Assembly: GCA_020632665.1 (NCBI GenBank)
Contig: JACKFC010000005.1
Location: 1-64,000, forward strand
Direction: 5' to 3'
Origin: Deltaproteobacteria bacterium
Lineage (GTDB): Bacteria > Myxococcota_A > UBA9042
Length of the DNA: 64,000 nucleotides
Part shown: positions 43,098-51,272 of the stretch, one piece after another
Layout of the letters: every line of letters begins with the position of its first letter
Position numbering within the stretch: position 1 is the stretch's first letter
The notes under the pieces: generated by a model
What the model saw: the letters and a program-made list of their open reading frames with translations, nothing else
Told to the model about the DNA's origin: nothing
Database searches by the model: none
Program-made: the position numbers and the translations under genes

Positions 43098-44579
43098 ATG
43101 CCCGACGATCCCCGCACCGCCGCCGCTTCCCCGCGGGTCGCAGGCCTTCACCCGCTCGATCCCGCTGCGCTGCTCGCCATCTACGGCGAGGCGCGGGTGG
43201 CGCCGCCGGCCCTGGTCACCGCCGATCGCTTCGCCGCCCGCCGCGAGCGGTTGCGCGCGCTCTGCGGCGACGACGCCGTCATCATCGTCCCGGGCGCGGC
43301 CATGGTCGGCCGCAACAGCGACGTCGAATACGACTTCCGCCAGGGCAGCGACTTCCTCTACCTCACCGGCTTCGACGAGCCCGACGCCCTCGCCGTGCTG
43401 CGCGGTGGCGAGGGGCCGGGGCTGGTGCTCTTCGTCCGGCCCCGCGATCCCGCCGCCGAGACCTGGACCGGCCGCCGCGCCGGCCTCGAAGGTGCGAAAG
43501 AGCGATTCGGCGCCGACGCGGCGTTCGATATCGCCGAGCTGGGCAAGCATCTGCCGGCGCTGCTCGAGGGCGCCGGGACGGTCTATTGGACGCTCGGCCA
43601 GCACACAGCGCTCGACGCCGAGGTGATTCGCGCGGCGCAGCAGCATTGGCGCGCGCCGCGGGGCAACGCCCGTGGCCCGGATTGCATCGTCGACCTGCGC
43701 GCCGTGCTGCACGAGGTGCGGCTGCGCAAATCCGAGGAGGAGATCGTCGCCCTACGCGCCGCCGGCCGCCTCTCGGCCGAGGGCCACCACGAGGCGATGC
43801 GGGTCGCCGGCCCGGGCGTCTGGGAGTACCAGGTGCAGGCCGCGATGGAGCTGGTCTTCCGCCTCGGCGGCTCACCCCGCAACGGCTACCCCAGCATCGT
43901 CGCCGGCGGCGACAACGCCACGATCCTGCACTACAACACCAACCGGATGCGGATCCCCGAGGGCGGCTTGGTGCTCGTCGATGCCGGCGCGGAGATCGGC
44001 TACCACACCGCCGACATCACCCGCACCTTCCCGGCCTCCGGCCGCTTCTCCGCGGCGCAGCGTGCGGTCTACGACGTCGTCCTGGCCGCCGAGATCGCCG
44101 CCATCGACGTGACCCGTCCCGGCGAGCCCTACCAGCGCGCGCACGACGTCGCGCTGCGGGTGCTGACCGAGGGCTTGGTCGACCTCGGCGTGCTGCAGGG
44201 CAGCGTCGACGGGTTGATCGAGCAGCAGGCGTACAAGCCCTATTTCATGCACCGCACCGGCCACTGGCTGGGCATGGACGTGCACGACGTCGGTCTCTAC
44301 AGCGCCGATGGGCAGCCGCGCCCGCTCGAGCCCGGGATGGTGACCACCGTCGAGCCGGGGCTCTACTTCCCCATCGACGACGAGGGCATCGCCGCCGAGC
44401 TGCGCGGCATCGGCATCCGGATCGAGGACGACGTGCTCGTCACCGAGGATGGCTACGACGTGCTGACCGAAGATTGCGTCAAGGATCCCGACGCGGTCGA
44501 GGCGATGTGCGGGGAAGCGCCGCGCTGGGTCCGAATTCTTGACGCCGGATCGCCCCGCTCTAGCCTCGACCCGGGCTGA
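43098..44579 (+). CDS. pepP: Xaa-Pro aminopeptidase (M24B)
   Basis: A 493-residue pita-bread metallopeptidase that removes an N-terminal residue before proline. The N-terminal creatinase-like domain (about 25-190) has VIIVPGAAMVGRNSDVEYDFRQGSDFLYLTGF, typical of PepP. The five dinuclear manganese ligands are all visible: Asp295, Asp306, His389 (TGHWLGMDVHD), Glu419 (TVEPGLYF) and Glu443 (RIEDDVLV). The ATG at 43098 is chosen because of AGGAG 6 bases before; the frame is open 69 bases further. The upstream sequence contains TACACT (43043-43048), a likely -10, without a good -35. It is followed 15 bases later by the kinase gene. Confidence 0.95.
   Translation: MPDDPRTAAASPRVAGLHPLDPAALLAIYGEARVAPPALVTADRFAARRERLRALCGDDAVIIVPGAAMVGRNSDVEYDFRQGSDFLYLTGFDEPDALAVLRGGEGPGLVLFVRPRDPAAETWTGRRAGLEGAKERFGADAAFDIAELGKHLPALLEGAGTVYWTLGQHTALDAEVIRAAQQHWRAPRGNARGPDCIVDLRAVLHEVRLRKSEEEIVALRAAGRLSAEGHHEAMRVAGPGVWEYQVQAAMELVFRLGGSPRNGYPSIVAGGDNATILHYNTNRMRIPEGGLVLVDAGAEIGYHTADITRTFPASGRFSAAQRAVYDVVLAAEIAAIDVTRPGEPYQRAHDVALRVLTEGLVDLGVLQGSVDGLIEQQAYKPYFMHRTGHWLGMDVHDVGLYSADGQPRPLEPGMVTTVEPGLYFPIDDEGIAAELRGIGIRIEDDVLVTEDGYDVLTEDCVKDPDAVEAMCGEAPRWVRILDAGSPRSSLDPG
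44539..44566 (+). promoter_or_regulatory. promoter-like sequence before the Ser/Thr kinase gene
   Basis: TTGACG (44539-44544, 5 of 6 match to the -35 consensus) and TAGCCT (44561-44566) are 16 bp apart at the very end of pepP. The kinase ATG lies 28 bases after the -10. It allows kinase expression separate from pepP. Confidence 0.4.
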
Positions 44580-44594
44580 TGCACGGAGGCGACG

Positions 44595-46337
44595 ATGGCG
44601 GCGGGGCAATCGACGGAAGCGCGTCGCCTCGGCGCATTCGTCACGGGTGAAAGGATCGCAGCGGGCGGCATGGCTGCCGTCTACGCAGCGACCACCGCCG
44701 ACGCCGGCCACGCGCTCGCCGGGCGCGCGCTCGCACTCAAGATCCTGCACGACCACCTCGCCGACGATACGGACTTCGTGCGGATGTTCCGCGACGAGGG
44801 CCGCATCGCGATGCAACTCGACCACCCGAACGTGGTGCGCGTACACGAGGTCGGCGAAGACGGCGGCACCCACTTCCTCGTCATGGACCGCGTCGACGGC
44901 CGCAACCTGGCCCGGGTGCTGGAGTCGCTCGGTGGCGCGCGGAAGCAGGTCGCGCGGGCCGCCGCCGTCGCGATCCTGAAGGCCAACCTCGAGGCGCTGG
45001 CCTATGTTCACGGGCTGCAGGGCCGCGACGGTCGACCGCTCGGCCTGGTGCACCGCGATGTCAGCCCGCACAACATCTTGATCGCCGATGACGAGCGGGT
45101 GCTCCTGACCGATTTCGGCATCGCCCGCGGCGAGCACCGCAGCGATCGGACCCGCACCGGCACCATCAAGGGCAAGCTGCACTATATGTCGCCCGAGCAG
45201 GCGCGGGGCAGCCGGGTCGACGCCCGCTCCGACCTCTATTCGCTCGGCGTGGTCGCCTACGAGTTGCTGACCAACCGTGTCCTGCTGGGCTCCGAGGCGA
45301 CGCTGGCGCTGCAGCAGCGGGTCGCCACCGGCCGGATCGAGCTCGACGACAAGGCGCTCTCGCGGCTGCCGGAGGACCTGCGCGCGTGGCTGGTGCGATC
45401 GTTGGCGCCGGAACGCGACGCCCGCTTCCCCGACGCGACCGCGATGCTCGAGGCGTTGCTCGCGACGCGCGCCGCCGCCTCGGCCCGCTTCAAGCCCGGG
45501 ACGCTGGCGCGGCTGCTCGACGACGCGAAGGCGCAGGCCGCGCTGCCGAAGCCGCAGCTGCTCTTCCCCGAGCAGGACCTCTCCCGGCCCCGCACCAGCG
45601 AGCCGGACGTGCCGCTGCCCGAGGGGATGGTGCTGACGCCGCAACGGCCGATCAGCGGCGTCTTCGCCCGCGCCTCCGAGGTGCGACGCGCGGTCGAGCG
45701 TCGCAAGGTCGTCGAGCTCCGCCCGGCCGGCAGCCCGAGCCGCATCGGCCGCAACCCGATCCACGACGCCGAGGCCAAAGACCGCCGCTCGCGTCGCAAG
45801 AGCCGTCGCGATCGCTCCGCCGAGCTCGATCACGACGCCGCCGCCGTCGAGCGCTCGCGGGTCATCGCGCTGCAGGCCGCCGGCCTCGCCCCCGACGATC
45901 CGGACCTACGGCCGGCCAACGACGAGGCCACCGTCGACGCCAAGACGCTCGCCACCGTGACCCGGCTGCGGGTCGAAAAGGAGCGGCGGGTCGCTGTCGC
46001 CGGCATCGTCGCCTGGAGCTGCGTCGCCGTGCTGCTCTTCGCCACCCTGCTCGAAGCCTGGAACGCGCGGCTCGACCTGCCCGAAGTCGACGAGCGCTCG
46101 TTCGTCGCGCTGCGCGACCAGATCGTCAGCGGCGCCGTCTCTCGCTTCGGCGGCGAGCCCAGCGCCAGCCCCGCGGTCGATGCGGTGGCCAGCCGTGGCC
46201 GTGGGCCGGCCGGCGGTGCCGACGCGGTCGTCGCGCCGGGTGCTGCCGCTATCGCCTTGCGGCCGCGGGTGCCGGCGCCTGCGCCGATCCGCAACGACCG
46301 CTTCCTGCCGCGCGACGCCCCGATTCCCGCGCCCTGA
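44595..46337 (+). CDS. membrane-anchored Ser/Thr protein kinase
   Basis: A 580-residue Hanks-type kinase. Catalytic domain about 14-285: Gly-loop ERIAAGGMAAVYAA, Lys49 (LALKIL), catalytic Asp155 in HRDVSPHN (the S-P-H-N form is typical of myxobacterial kinases), Asp173 in DFG, activation loop RTGTIKGKLHYMSPEQARG, so it should be active. The middle (about 290-450) is a Arg/Lys-rich, charged linker likely to hold regulatory sites. A single membrane segment (about 465-487, VAVAGIVAWSCVAVLLFATLL) is followed by a 90-residue Ala/Pro-rich C-terminal tail outside. No PASTA or other sensor domain is seen. It is followed by an acidic unknown protein gene, a possible partner by position only. Confidence 0.93.
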   Translation: MAAGQSTEARRLGAFVTGERIAAGGMAAVYAATTADAGHALAGRALALKILHDHLADDTDFVRMFRDEGRIAMQLDHPNVVRVHEVGEDGGTHFLVMDRVDGRNLARVLESLGGARKQVARAAAVAILKANLEALAYVHGLQGRDGRPLGLVHRDVSPHNILIADDERVLLTDFGIARGEHRSDRTRTGTIKGKLHYMSPEQARGSRVDARSDLYSLGVVAYELLTNRVLLGSEATLALQQRVATGRIELDDKALSRLPEDLRAWLVRSLAPERDARFPDATAMLEALLATRAAASARFKPGTLARLLDDAKAQAALPKPQLLFPEQDLSRPRTSEPDVPLPEGMVLTPQRPISGVFARASEVRRAVERRKVVELRPAGSPSRIGRNPIHDAEAKDRRSRRKSRRDRSAELDHDAAAVERSRVIALQAAGLAPDDPDLRPANDEATVDAKTLATVTRLRVEKERRVAVAGIVAWSCVAVLLFATLLEAWNARLDLPEVDERSFVALRDQIVSGAVSRFGGEPSASPAVDAVASRGRGPAGGADAVVAPGAAAIALRPRVPAPAPIRNDRFLPRDAPIPAP

Positions 46338-46343
46338 AGCTGC

Positions 46344-46372
46344 TTGTCAGCACCGATCTGCTGGGCTAGGTT
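46344..46372 (+). promoter_or_regulatory. promoter for the 46421-46972 gene
   Basis: TTGTCA (46344-46349) and TAGGTT (46367-46372) are exactly 17 bp apart, directly after the kinase stop codon and 48 bases before the next ATG. The -35 matches TTGACA at 5 of 6 positions. Confidence 0.45.
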
Positions 46373-46420
46373 CCGCCGCCCTGCAGGCGCCCGCGGACGG
46401 CGCGAACGGAGAGCAGCCCC

Positions 46421-46972
46421 ATGGCCGACGACAAGCAGAACGAGCTCGAGAACGCCCCCGCCGAGGCCGACGCCGCCGCCGAAGCGCGCAGCGAAGAGGA
46501 AGACGGCAAGGAGGCCATCGAGGCCCTGCTCTCGCTCTCGCCCCGCCTCTTCGGCCGGATGTGCCGCGGCATCCCGATGCGCACCTTCCTGGCCGAGCTC
46601 TCGCGCCTGGACCGCTCCGTCTACTTCCGCCACTTCAAGGGCTACCGCGCGATGAAGATCACCGCGAAGCACCTCGAGGACGTCCTGCGTCGCGAGTTCG
46701 CCCGCGGCAACGGCCTGCTCGCGCAGTTGGTCATCTACAACTGGGACGAGAACCAGTTCCGCCTCTACGGTGACCTGCAGAAGCACGTCAAGGCGATCAA
46801 CGAGGACGTCGAGGCGATCGAGAAGATCACCGACGAAGAGGCCAACCCGATCTTCGACGACCTCGAGGCGCACTACGACCGCCGCGACGTCGCCGTCGGC
46901 GCGATCATCAACGGCGTCCGGGTCAGCGCCGAGTACAAGCAGGCCCGCTGGGGCGATCTGCTCGCCGGCTAG
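46421..46972 (+). CDS. 183-residue acidic-headed protein, unknown function
   Basis: A cytoplasmic protein with an acidic, Glu/Ala-rich first 32 residues and then a conserved-looking basic/helical domain: SPRLFGRMCRGIPMRTFLAEL, SVYFRHFKGYRAMKI, LEDVLRREFARGNGLLAQLVIYNWDENQF. The C-terminal acidic helix includes VKAINEDVEAIEKITDEEAN. A GGAGAG site precedes the ATG. The regular aromatic and charged pattern suggests a real, compact helical fold, but I do not recognise the family. It has its own promoter between the kinase gene and the SGNH hydrolase gene, so a kinase substrate or adaptor role is only a position-based guess. Confidence 0.75.
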   Translation: MADDKQNELENAPAEADAAAEARSEEEDGKEAIEALLSLSPRLFGRMCRGIPMRTFLAELSRLDRSVYFRHFKGYRAMKITAKHLEDVLRREFARGNGLLAQLVIYNWDENQFRLYGDLQKHVKAINEDVEAIEKITDEEANPIFDDLEAHYDRRDVAVGAIINGVRVSAEYKQARWGDLLAG

Positions 46973-46990
46973 TCCCCCGACTCCGAGGAT

Positions 46991-47019
46991 TTGCCGAACC
47001 AAGGCTGCGCGCATATACT
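46991..47019 (+). promoter_or_regulatory. promoter of the SGNH hydrolase gene
   Basis: TTGCCG (46991-46996) and TATACT (47014-47019) are exactly 17 bp apart, 31 bases before the ATG at 47051. It is among the best sigma-70-like pairs in the window and has the same -35 as the AAA-TPR promoter. Confidence 0.55.
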
Positions 47020-47050
47020 TTCGACGCGAAGTTTCTTCGCTCGGAGTAGA

Positions 47051-47950
47051 ATGCATTCGTTTCGCACCCTTTTCGTCCTCGCCTCGATCGTCACCTTCAC
47101 GCTCTCGGCAGATCCCGCCGCGGCCAAATCGCCGCCACAGCGCGGCGAGGTCTTGTTGCTCGGGTCGAGCTCGGTCTTCGGCGCCTTCGGCCATCGCGTC
47201 GAGCGCGAGCTCGAAGAGCGCGGCTACGAAGTCACGGTCCACGGCCGCAGCAGCAGCGGCTTCGCACGGCCCGACTTCTTCGATTGGCAGGCCAAGGTCG
47301 GCACGATCCCGGTCAGCCGGCAGACCCGCGCTGCCATCGTCTACCTCGGTGGCAACGACGCCCAGGGCTTCCGCCTGCGCAGCCAGGCCGAGCGCCGCAA
47401 ATACAAGGGTCGCGACCTCTGGTTGCGTTGGAAGCACCGCAACTGGGCCCGCGCCTACGCCGAACGGGTCCGCGTCTTCGGCCGCAAATTGTGCAGCCGC
47501 GGCGTGCGGCGTGTCGTCTTCGTCACACCTGCCGACGTCCGTGACGCGTGGCTGCGCGGACGCCTGCAGCGGATCCGTTCCGCCATTCGCAAAGGTGCCA
47601 AGGGCGTGCCATGCGCCAAGGTCATCAGCGCCGCCGGTGACGCTGCGGCCCTCGCCGGCGACCGGCGGCGGCCCAAGCGCAAGCGGCTGCGCGGCCACGA
47701 CGGCGCACACATGACCCGGCTCGGCGCCGACCGGCTGTGGAAGCGCATCGGCAAGCGGCTCGTCGCCGCGATCAAGGTCAAGGGCGCGCGGTCTTCGCGC
47801 CGAAGTGCGCACGCAGCGCGCTCGTCCACCACGGGTGCAATGGCGCCCAGGCCCGCTGCCAACCATGCCGCCCACCGCGCACGACGCGGCGCTCGACCCG
47901 ACGCTTCGCGCGGCGCAGCGCGCGGAAGAGCAGCGCACCACCCTCCTTGA
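47051..47950 (+). CDS. exported SGNH-type hydrolase
   Basis: A 299-residue protein with a signal peptide (about 1-24, ADPAAAK). SGNH/GDSL-like blocks are visible: LLLGSSSVFGAFG at the nucleophile (probably Ser40, with GSS in place of GDS), YLGGNDAQGFR (Gly and Asn of the oxyanion hole) and DGAHMTRLGADRLW (the Asp-x-x-His pair). It would be an esterase, lipase or O-deacetylase acting outside, perhaps on cell-wall sugars (DUF459-like group). The domain ends near residue 240; the last 57 residues are read from sequence antisense to the convergent esterase gene and look unstructured. The start has GGAG 7 bases before the ATG. Confidence 0.82.
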   Translation: MHSFRTLFVLASIVTFTLSADPAAAKSPPQRGEVLLLGSSSVFGAFGHRVERELEERGYEVTVHGRSSSGFARPDFFDWQAKVGTIPVSRQTRAAIVYLGGNDAQGFRLRSQAERRKYKGRDLWLRWKHRNWARAYAERVRVFGRKLCSRGVRRVVFVTPADVRDAWLRGRLQRIRSAIRKGAKGVPCAKVISAAGDAAALAGDRRRPKRKRLRGHDGAHMTRLGADRLWKRIGKRLVAAIKVKGARSSRRSAHAARSSTTGAMAPRPAANHAAHRARRGARPDASRGAARGRAAHHPP

Positions 47951-48686
47951 ATTTGCGCGCCTCCCGATCTCCCCAGGCGAGCAGGAAGCGGACGCCGGCG
48001 CCGGCCCCGGCGCGAACCCGCGCGATCGGGTTGATCTCTGCGAGCTTGCTGGCCGATGCGGGGGCGCCGACGACGTTGACGTAGCAGGCGCGCATCGGCG
48101 CATCGGCGACGGCGATGGCGAGGTCCGTCGCGGAGAGCGCGACCACCATGCCGAAGCGCGCCGGCTCTCGGAGGGCCAGCGAGAGCGCGCCGAAGCCGCC
48201 CATCGACGCGCCGACGATGGCGGCGTGCTGCGGTCCCTCCGCCAGCGGGTAGCGCTGCCGCGCGACGTCCATCAAGCGCAGGACCAGGCTGCCGTAGGGG
48301 TGACGACCGTCGATCCAATCGGCCCAATAGCCGTTGCCACCGTCGGGCAGCAGGATCAGCGTCGGTGCCAAGCTGCCGGCGCGCATCTCGCTCGCCAGCT
48401 GCGGCACCACCGTCGTCGCCTCGAGCCAGGAGCGCGCACTGCCGCCGAGACCGTGCAGCAGGACCAGGACCTTCCACGGGCCGGGCGGCGCGCCGGGCGG
48501 TAGGACCGCGATGGCCCGCATCGTCATGCCGCTGTCGGGATCGCTGGCCAGCAGCTGCTTCGTTTCGCAATTGCCGACCTGGGTCGCCGGCAGCGGCAAA
48601 GGAGCGCCTGGCTGCGCAGCTGCGGTCGTTGCGAGGGCGAGGCCGAACGCAAGCGCGAGCAGGCGGCTCGCGAAGCGCCCGGGCAT
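47778..48686 (-). CDS. exported alpha/beta-hydrolase esterase
   Basis: A 302-residue protein with a signal peptide (about 1-24, TTAAAQPG). It resembles the esterase-D/feruloyl-esterase-like family: oxyanion segment LVLLHGLGGSARSW, nucleophile Ser161 in GASMGGFGAL and a His candidate in GGRHGWQRAW; Asp is probably in WGDREARKF. The product should cleave ester bonds of exported substrates. The start ATG touches the stop of the PilZ gene (TGATG), so the two are co-translated. Its last 173 bases overlap the 3' end of the convergent SGNH hydrolase gene. Confidence 0.85.
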   Translation of the reverse strand: MPGRFASRLLALAFGLALATTAAAQPGAPLPLPATQVGNCETKQLLASDPDSGMTMRAIAVLPPGAPPGPWKVLVLLHGLGGSARSWLEATTVVPQLASEMRAGSLAPTLILLPDGGNGYWADWIDGRHPYGSLVLRLMDVARQRYPLAEGPQHAAIVGASMGGFGALSLALREPARFGMVVALSATDLAIAVADAPMRACYVNVVGAPASASKLAEINPIARVRAGAGAGVRFLLAWGDREARKFKEGGALLFRALRRAKRRVERRVVRGGRHGWQRAWAPLHPWWTSALRAHFGAKTARP

Positions 48687-50389
48687 CACGTCCCGGGGGC
48701 CTGGAAGGTCTTGATCAGGGCGCGCAGCAGGTTCATCTCCTTCGGCGACGTGCCGGGCGAGATGCGCATATCGTAAGAGACCGGGTTCTCGTCCCCTTCG
48801 CGCTCGCGGATGCGGACGACTTCGGCCGGGATGATGAAGGGCTTCTTGCCGCCCGTCGGGTCGGGGAAGAGCACCTGCAGCCGCTGGTAGAGCTGCGGCT
48901 CGGCCGGCGACGCCACGCGCAGCTTGCTCTCGGCCAGGCGCAGCACGACGCCGTCGGATTTCTTCCGCCCGATCTGCAGCTGGACCTGCAGGTCGCAGCG
49001 CACCGCGATGTCGACGGCGAAGACCTCGGCGATGCGCTTGAGCGCCTCGGAGGGCTCGCGCGTCTGTGGCCGCAGCACCGCGGCCTCGATCGGATCCTCT
49101 TCGCCGAGCAGGTCGTCGCCTTCTGGCTCGTCGGCGACCTCGATCGGCGTCGGCGCCTTGAGCGGCAACGACAGCGTCTCGGCGACCGTCATCCGACGTT
49201 GCCGCTTCGGCTTCTCTGCCGAAACGGGGGTCGGCAGGTCGAGCTCGAGCGTCGGTTCCGGCTCCGGTGCGGCGGTCGCTTGCGCCATCGTCGGCGCGCG
49301 GTTGTCGGTGCCGAGCTGCACCGGATCGGCGAAGGGCACCTCGAGTCCGACCGTGTTGACGATGATCGGCTCGTCCATATCGAACGATTCACTGTCGACG
49401 ATCGAGCGCTCGAGCTCGATGGCGTCGTCGACCTTGGCCATGAGCTGGGAGACCTGGTCGTTCGAGAGCTCACCGGTCTCGAAGGCGACGACCGGCATCG
49501 CGCCGTCGTCGTCGTCGTCGGTGATGGCCGACATCATCCGGGTCGGCTCGAGCTCGTCCTCCTCCTCGCCCTGCAGGTTGGGGCCGGTGTCGAAGAGCGA
49601 GGGCGGCGGCTCGGTCGTGCCGAGATTCGGCATCGACGGGCGGCTGGGCATGCGGGGCTGCTCGACCGCGCGCAGGGCCTCACGGAACGCCGCGTCGAGG
49701 CCTCCGCCGGCGAGGAATCCGGCCGCGACGTCGCTGTTCAGCGTCCGTTCCGGGTTGGTGGCGACCGCGAACTCCTCATCGAAGCCCGGATCCTCGCCGC
49801 CGACGACCCAATTGCTTGCCGGCACGGTCTCGCGTTGCGGCCTGCGCCCCTGTCCGGGCGAGGTCGAGGTGCCCTCGCGCTTGCGCAGCGCGGCGATGGC
49901 GTTGCGGTCGATCACCTGTGAGGGCAGGTCGAGGTCGTCGGTGATGGCGGGTGGGGCCGTCTCCATGGTCCGACGCAAATCCGGCGTGGCGCGCGTGCCG
50001 CCGTCCGGCACGTGGTAGACGAAGCGCTTGACCGTCGGCTGCTCGCGGCTCTGCCCGATGTGGACCGAACCGCCGCGGGCGATGGACCAGCTCTCGATGA
50101 AGTCGCGCAGCCGACTGGCCGAGCAGGTCGTGCCGACGCGGAGCAGGTCGACCTCGGCGCGGCGCTCGCCCCAGCCGGTATCGTCGACGCCGACGCAGAT
50201 GCCGTCGAGTGTGACGGCCTCTTCCTCGGTTTCACCCTCGACGCGGAAGGCGATGTCTTCGCCGATCTCGGGCAGGCGCAGCGCCGTGAGAACCGCGGAT
50301 TGGCCGTTGAGTTCGACCAACGTGCCGATGGTCCGCTGGCCAGACCACTCGACCGTTACGGTGGTGTCGATGGTGTCGATCACGCTCAA
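48686..50389 (-). CDS. protein with two PilZ-like domains
   Basis: A 567-residue cytoplasmic protein starting at TTG behind a GAGAGGT site; a GTG two codons later is an alternative. Residues 1-100 form a PilZ-like barrel (VTVEWSGQRTIGTLVELNG ... EVDLLRVGTT). Residues about 460-555 form a second (AVRCDLQVQLQIGRKKSDG ... ESKLRVASPAEPQL ... IIPAEVVRIREREG). Between them is a 350-residue acidic, Pro/Ser-rich, disordered linker with runs such as DDDDDG. PilZ domains often bind c-di-GMP through RxxxR and DxSxxG; neither copy shows a clean pair, so they may be non-binding PilZ folds. It lies after the Cys-rich lipoprotein gene by 12 bases. Confidence 0.75.
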   Translation of the reverse strand: MSVIDTIDTTVTVEWSGQRTIGTLVELNGQSAVLTALRLPEIGEDIAFRVEGETEEEAVTLDGICVGVDDTGWGERRAEVDLLRVGTTCSASRLRDFIESWSIARGGSVHIGQSREQPTVKRFVYHVPDGGTRATPDLRRTMETAPPAITDDLDLPSQVIDRNAIAALRKREGTSTSPGQGRRPQRETVPASNWVVGGEDPGFDEEFAVATNPERTLNSDVAAGFLAGGGLDAAFREALRAVEQPRMPSRPSMPNLGTTEPPPSLFDTGPNLQGEEEDELEPTRMMSAITDDDDDGAMPVVAFETGELSNDQVSQLMAKVDDAIELERSIVDSESFDMDEPIIVNTVGLEVPFADPVQLGTDNRAPTMAQATAAPEPEPTLELDLPTPVSAEKPKRQRRMTVAETLSLPLKAPTPIEVADEPEGDDLLGEEDPIEAAVLRPQTREPSEALKRIAEVFAVDIAVRCDLQVQLQIGRKKSDGVVLRLAESKLRVASPAEPQLYQRLQVLFPDPTGGKKPFIIPAEVVRIREREGDENPVSYDMRISPGTSPKEMNLLRALIKTFQAPGT

Positions 50390-50401
50390 GCGGACCTCTC
50401 G

Positions 50402-51202
50402 CTAGCCACCGCAGTAGCCTGCCGTCGGGCTACCGTAGAGCTTGCTGCAGCCCTCGGTCACGCCGTCGCATGCCGGATTGCCACCACCCTGCCGGCAGAT
50501 CTTGCGGCAGATGCCGTCTTGCCCGGCAGATTTGCCGATGCACGCGAAGCCTGGCAGGCAGCTGTTGTCCTCGGCGCACTTCTCGCCGCCGTCGACCGCG
50601 CCTTTGGCCAGGCAGCCGAAGCCCTTCGGCGTGGCGTAGCAGGCCAGCGAAGCGTCCTGGCAGTCCTGGGTCAGCGGGTCGCAGGCGATCAGGTTGTCGC
50701 CGCCCATATCGCAGACCTTGCCCTTGCTGCTCTGGAGCTGGCTGCAGAGCTGCGAGGCGCAATGCAGGTCGCTGACGCAGAAGTTGGCGCAGCGCGAGGG
50801 GCCGTTCTGCGCCGCGACGCAGATGCCGACCTTGCAGCCCTTGCCGTCGTCGCAATCCTCGCCCAGCGCATGCTCGCCGTCGTCGGTGCAGGTGATCAGG
50901 TCGCCGTCGTAGATGCAATGCTGGCCGGTGGGGCAGCCGGTATTCTTGATCGGATGGCAAGCGACGCCGCTTCCCGAGGTGTCGCTGCCGGTCGTCGTAT
51001 CCGAGCTGCTGCCGTCGGTGCCGCCGCCCGTCGCGTCGGAGCCGCCGCCCGTGCTGTCGGAGCCGGTCGCCGCGCCGCTGTCCTGGGTGGTCGAGCTGCT
51101 GCCGCCGTCCTCATTGCCGCACCCGGCGAGCAGCGCGATGACGCAGCACGACGCGACGAATAGGGCAGGGCGGCCAACCATCGATGCGCTCCAACACGAC
51201 AT
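50402..51202 (-). CDS. Cys-rich lipoprotein, unknown function
   Basis: A 266-residue lipoprotein (signal ending ALLAGCGN, Cys near 28) followed by a roughly 60-residue Gly/Ser/Thr/Asp tether. The rest holds about 24 cysteines arranged in short modules (CPTGQHCIYDGDLITC, CDDGKGCKVGICV, CANFCVSDLHCASQLC, CLPGFACIGKSAGQDGIC), similar to the EGF-like and disulfide repeats common in myxobacterial surface proteins. The start at 51202 is chosen because of GGAG 7 bases upstream; a Met at 51181 is the alternative. It has a promoter-like sequence upstream and sits at the head of the PilZ-esterase group. Confidence 0.83.
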   Translation of the reverse strand: MSCWSASMVGRPALFVASCCVIALLAGCGNEDGGSSSTTQDSGAATGSDSTGGGSDATGGGTDGSSSDTTTGSDTSGSGVACHPIKNTGCPTGQHCIYDGDLITCTDDGEHALGEDCDDGKGCKVGICVAAQNGPSRCANFCVSDLHCASQLCSQLQSSKGKVCDMGGDNLIACDPLTQDCQDASLACYATPKGFGCLAKGAVDGGEKCAEDNSCLPGFACIGKSAGQDGICRKICRQGGGNPACDGVTEGCSKLYGSPTAGYCGG

Positions 51203-51236
51203 TCCGGGCTCCTTCGCGCGCGGCGCGCACCGCCTC

Positions 51237-51264
51237 TGTGTACCACGTCCACGCTTCCTCACAA
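51237..51264 (-). promoter_or_regulatory. promoter-like sequence before the Cys-rich lipoprotein gene
   Basis: On the reverse strand TTGTGA (51264-51259) and TACACA (51242-51237) are 16 bp apart in the only gap of this long reverse-strand series. It would restart transcription for the lipoprotein-PilZ-esterase group. Confidence 0.35.
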
Positions 51265-51272
51265 AAGACCGG

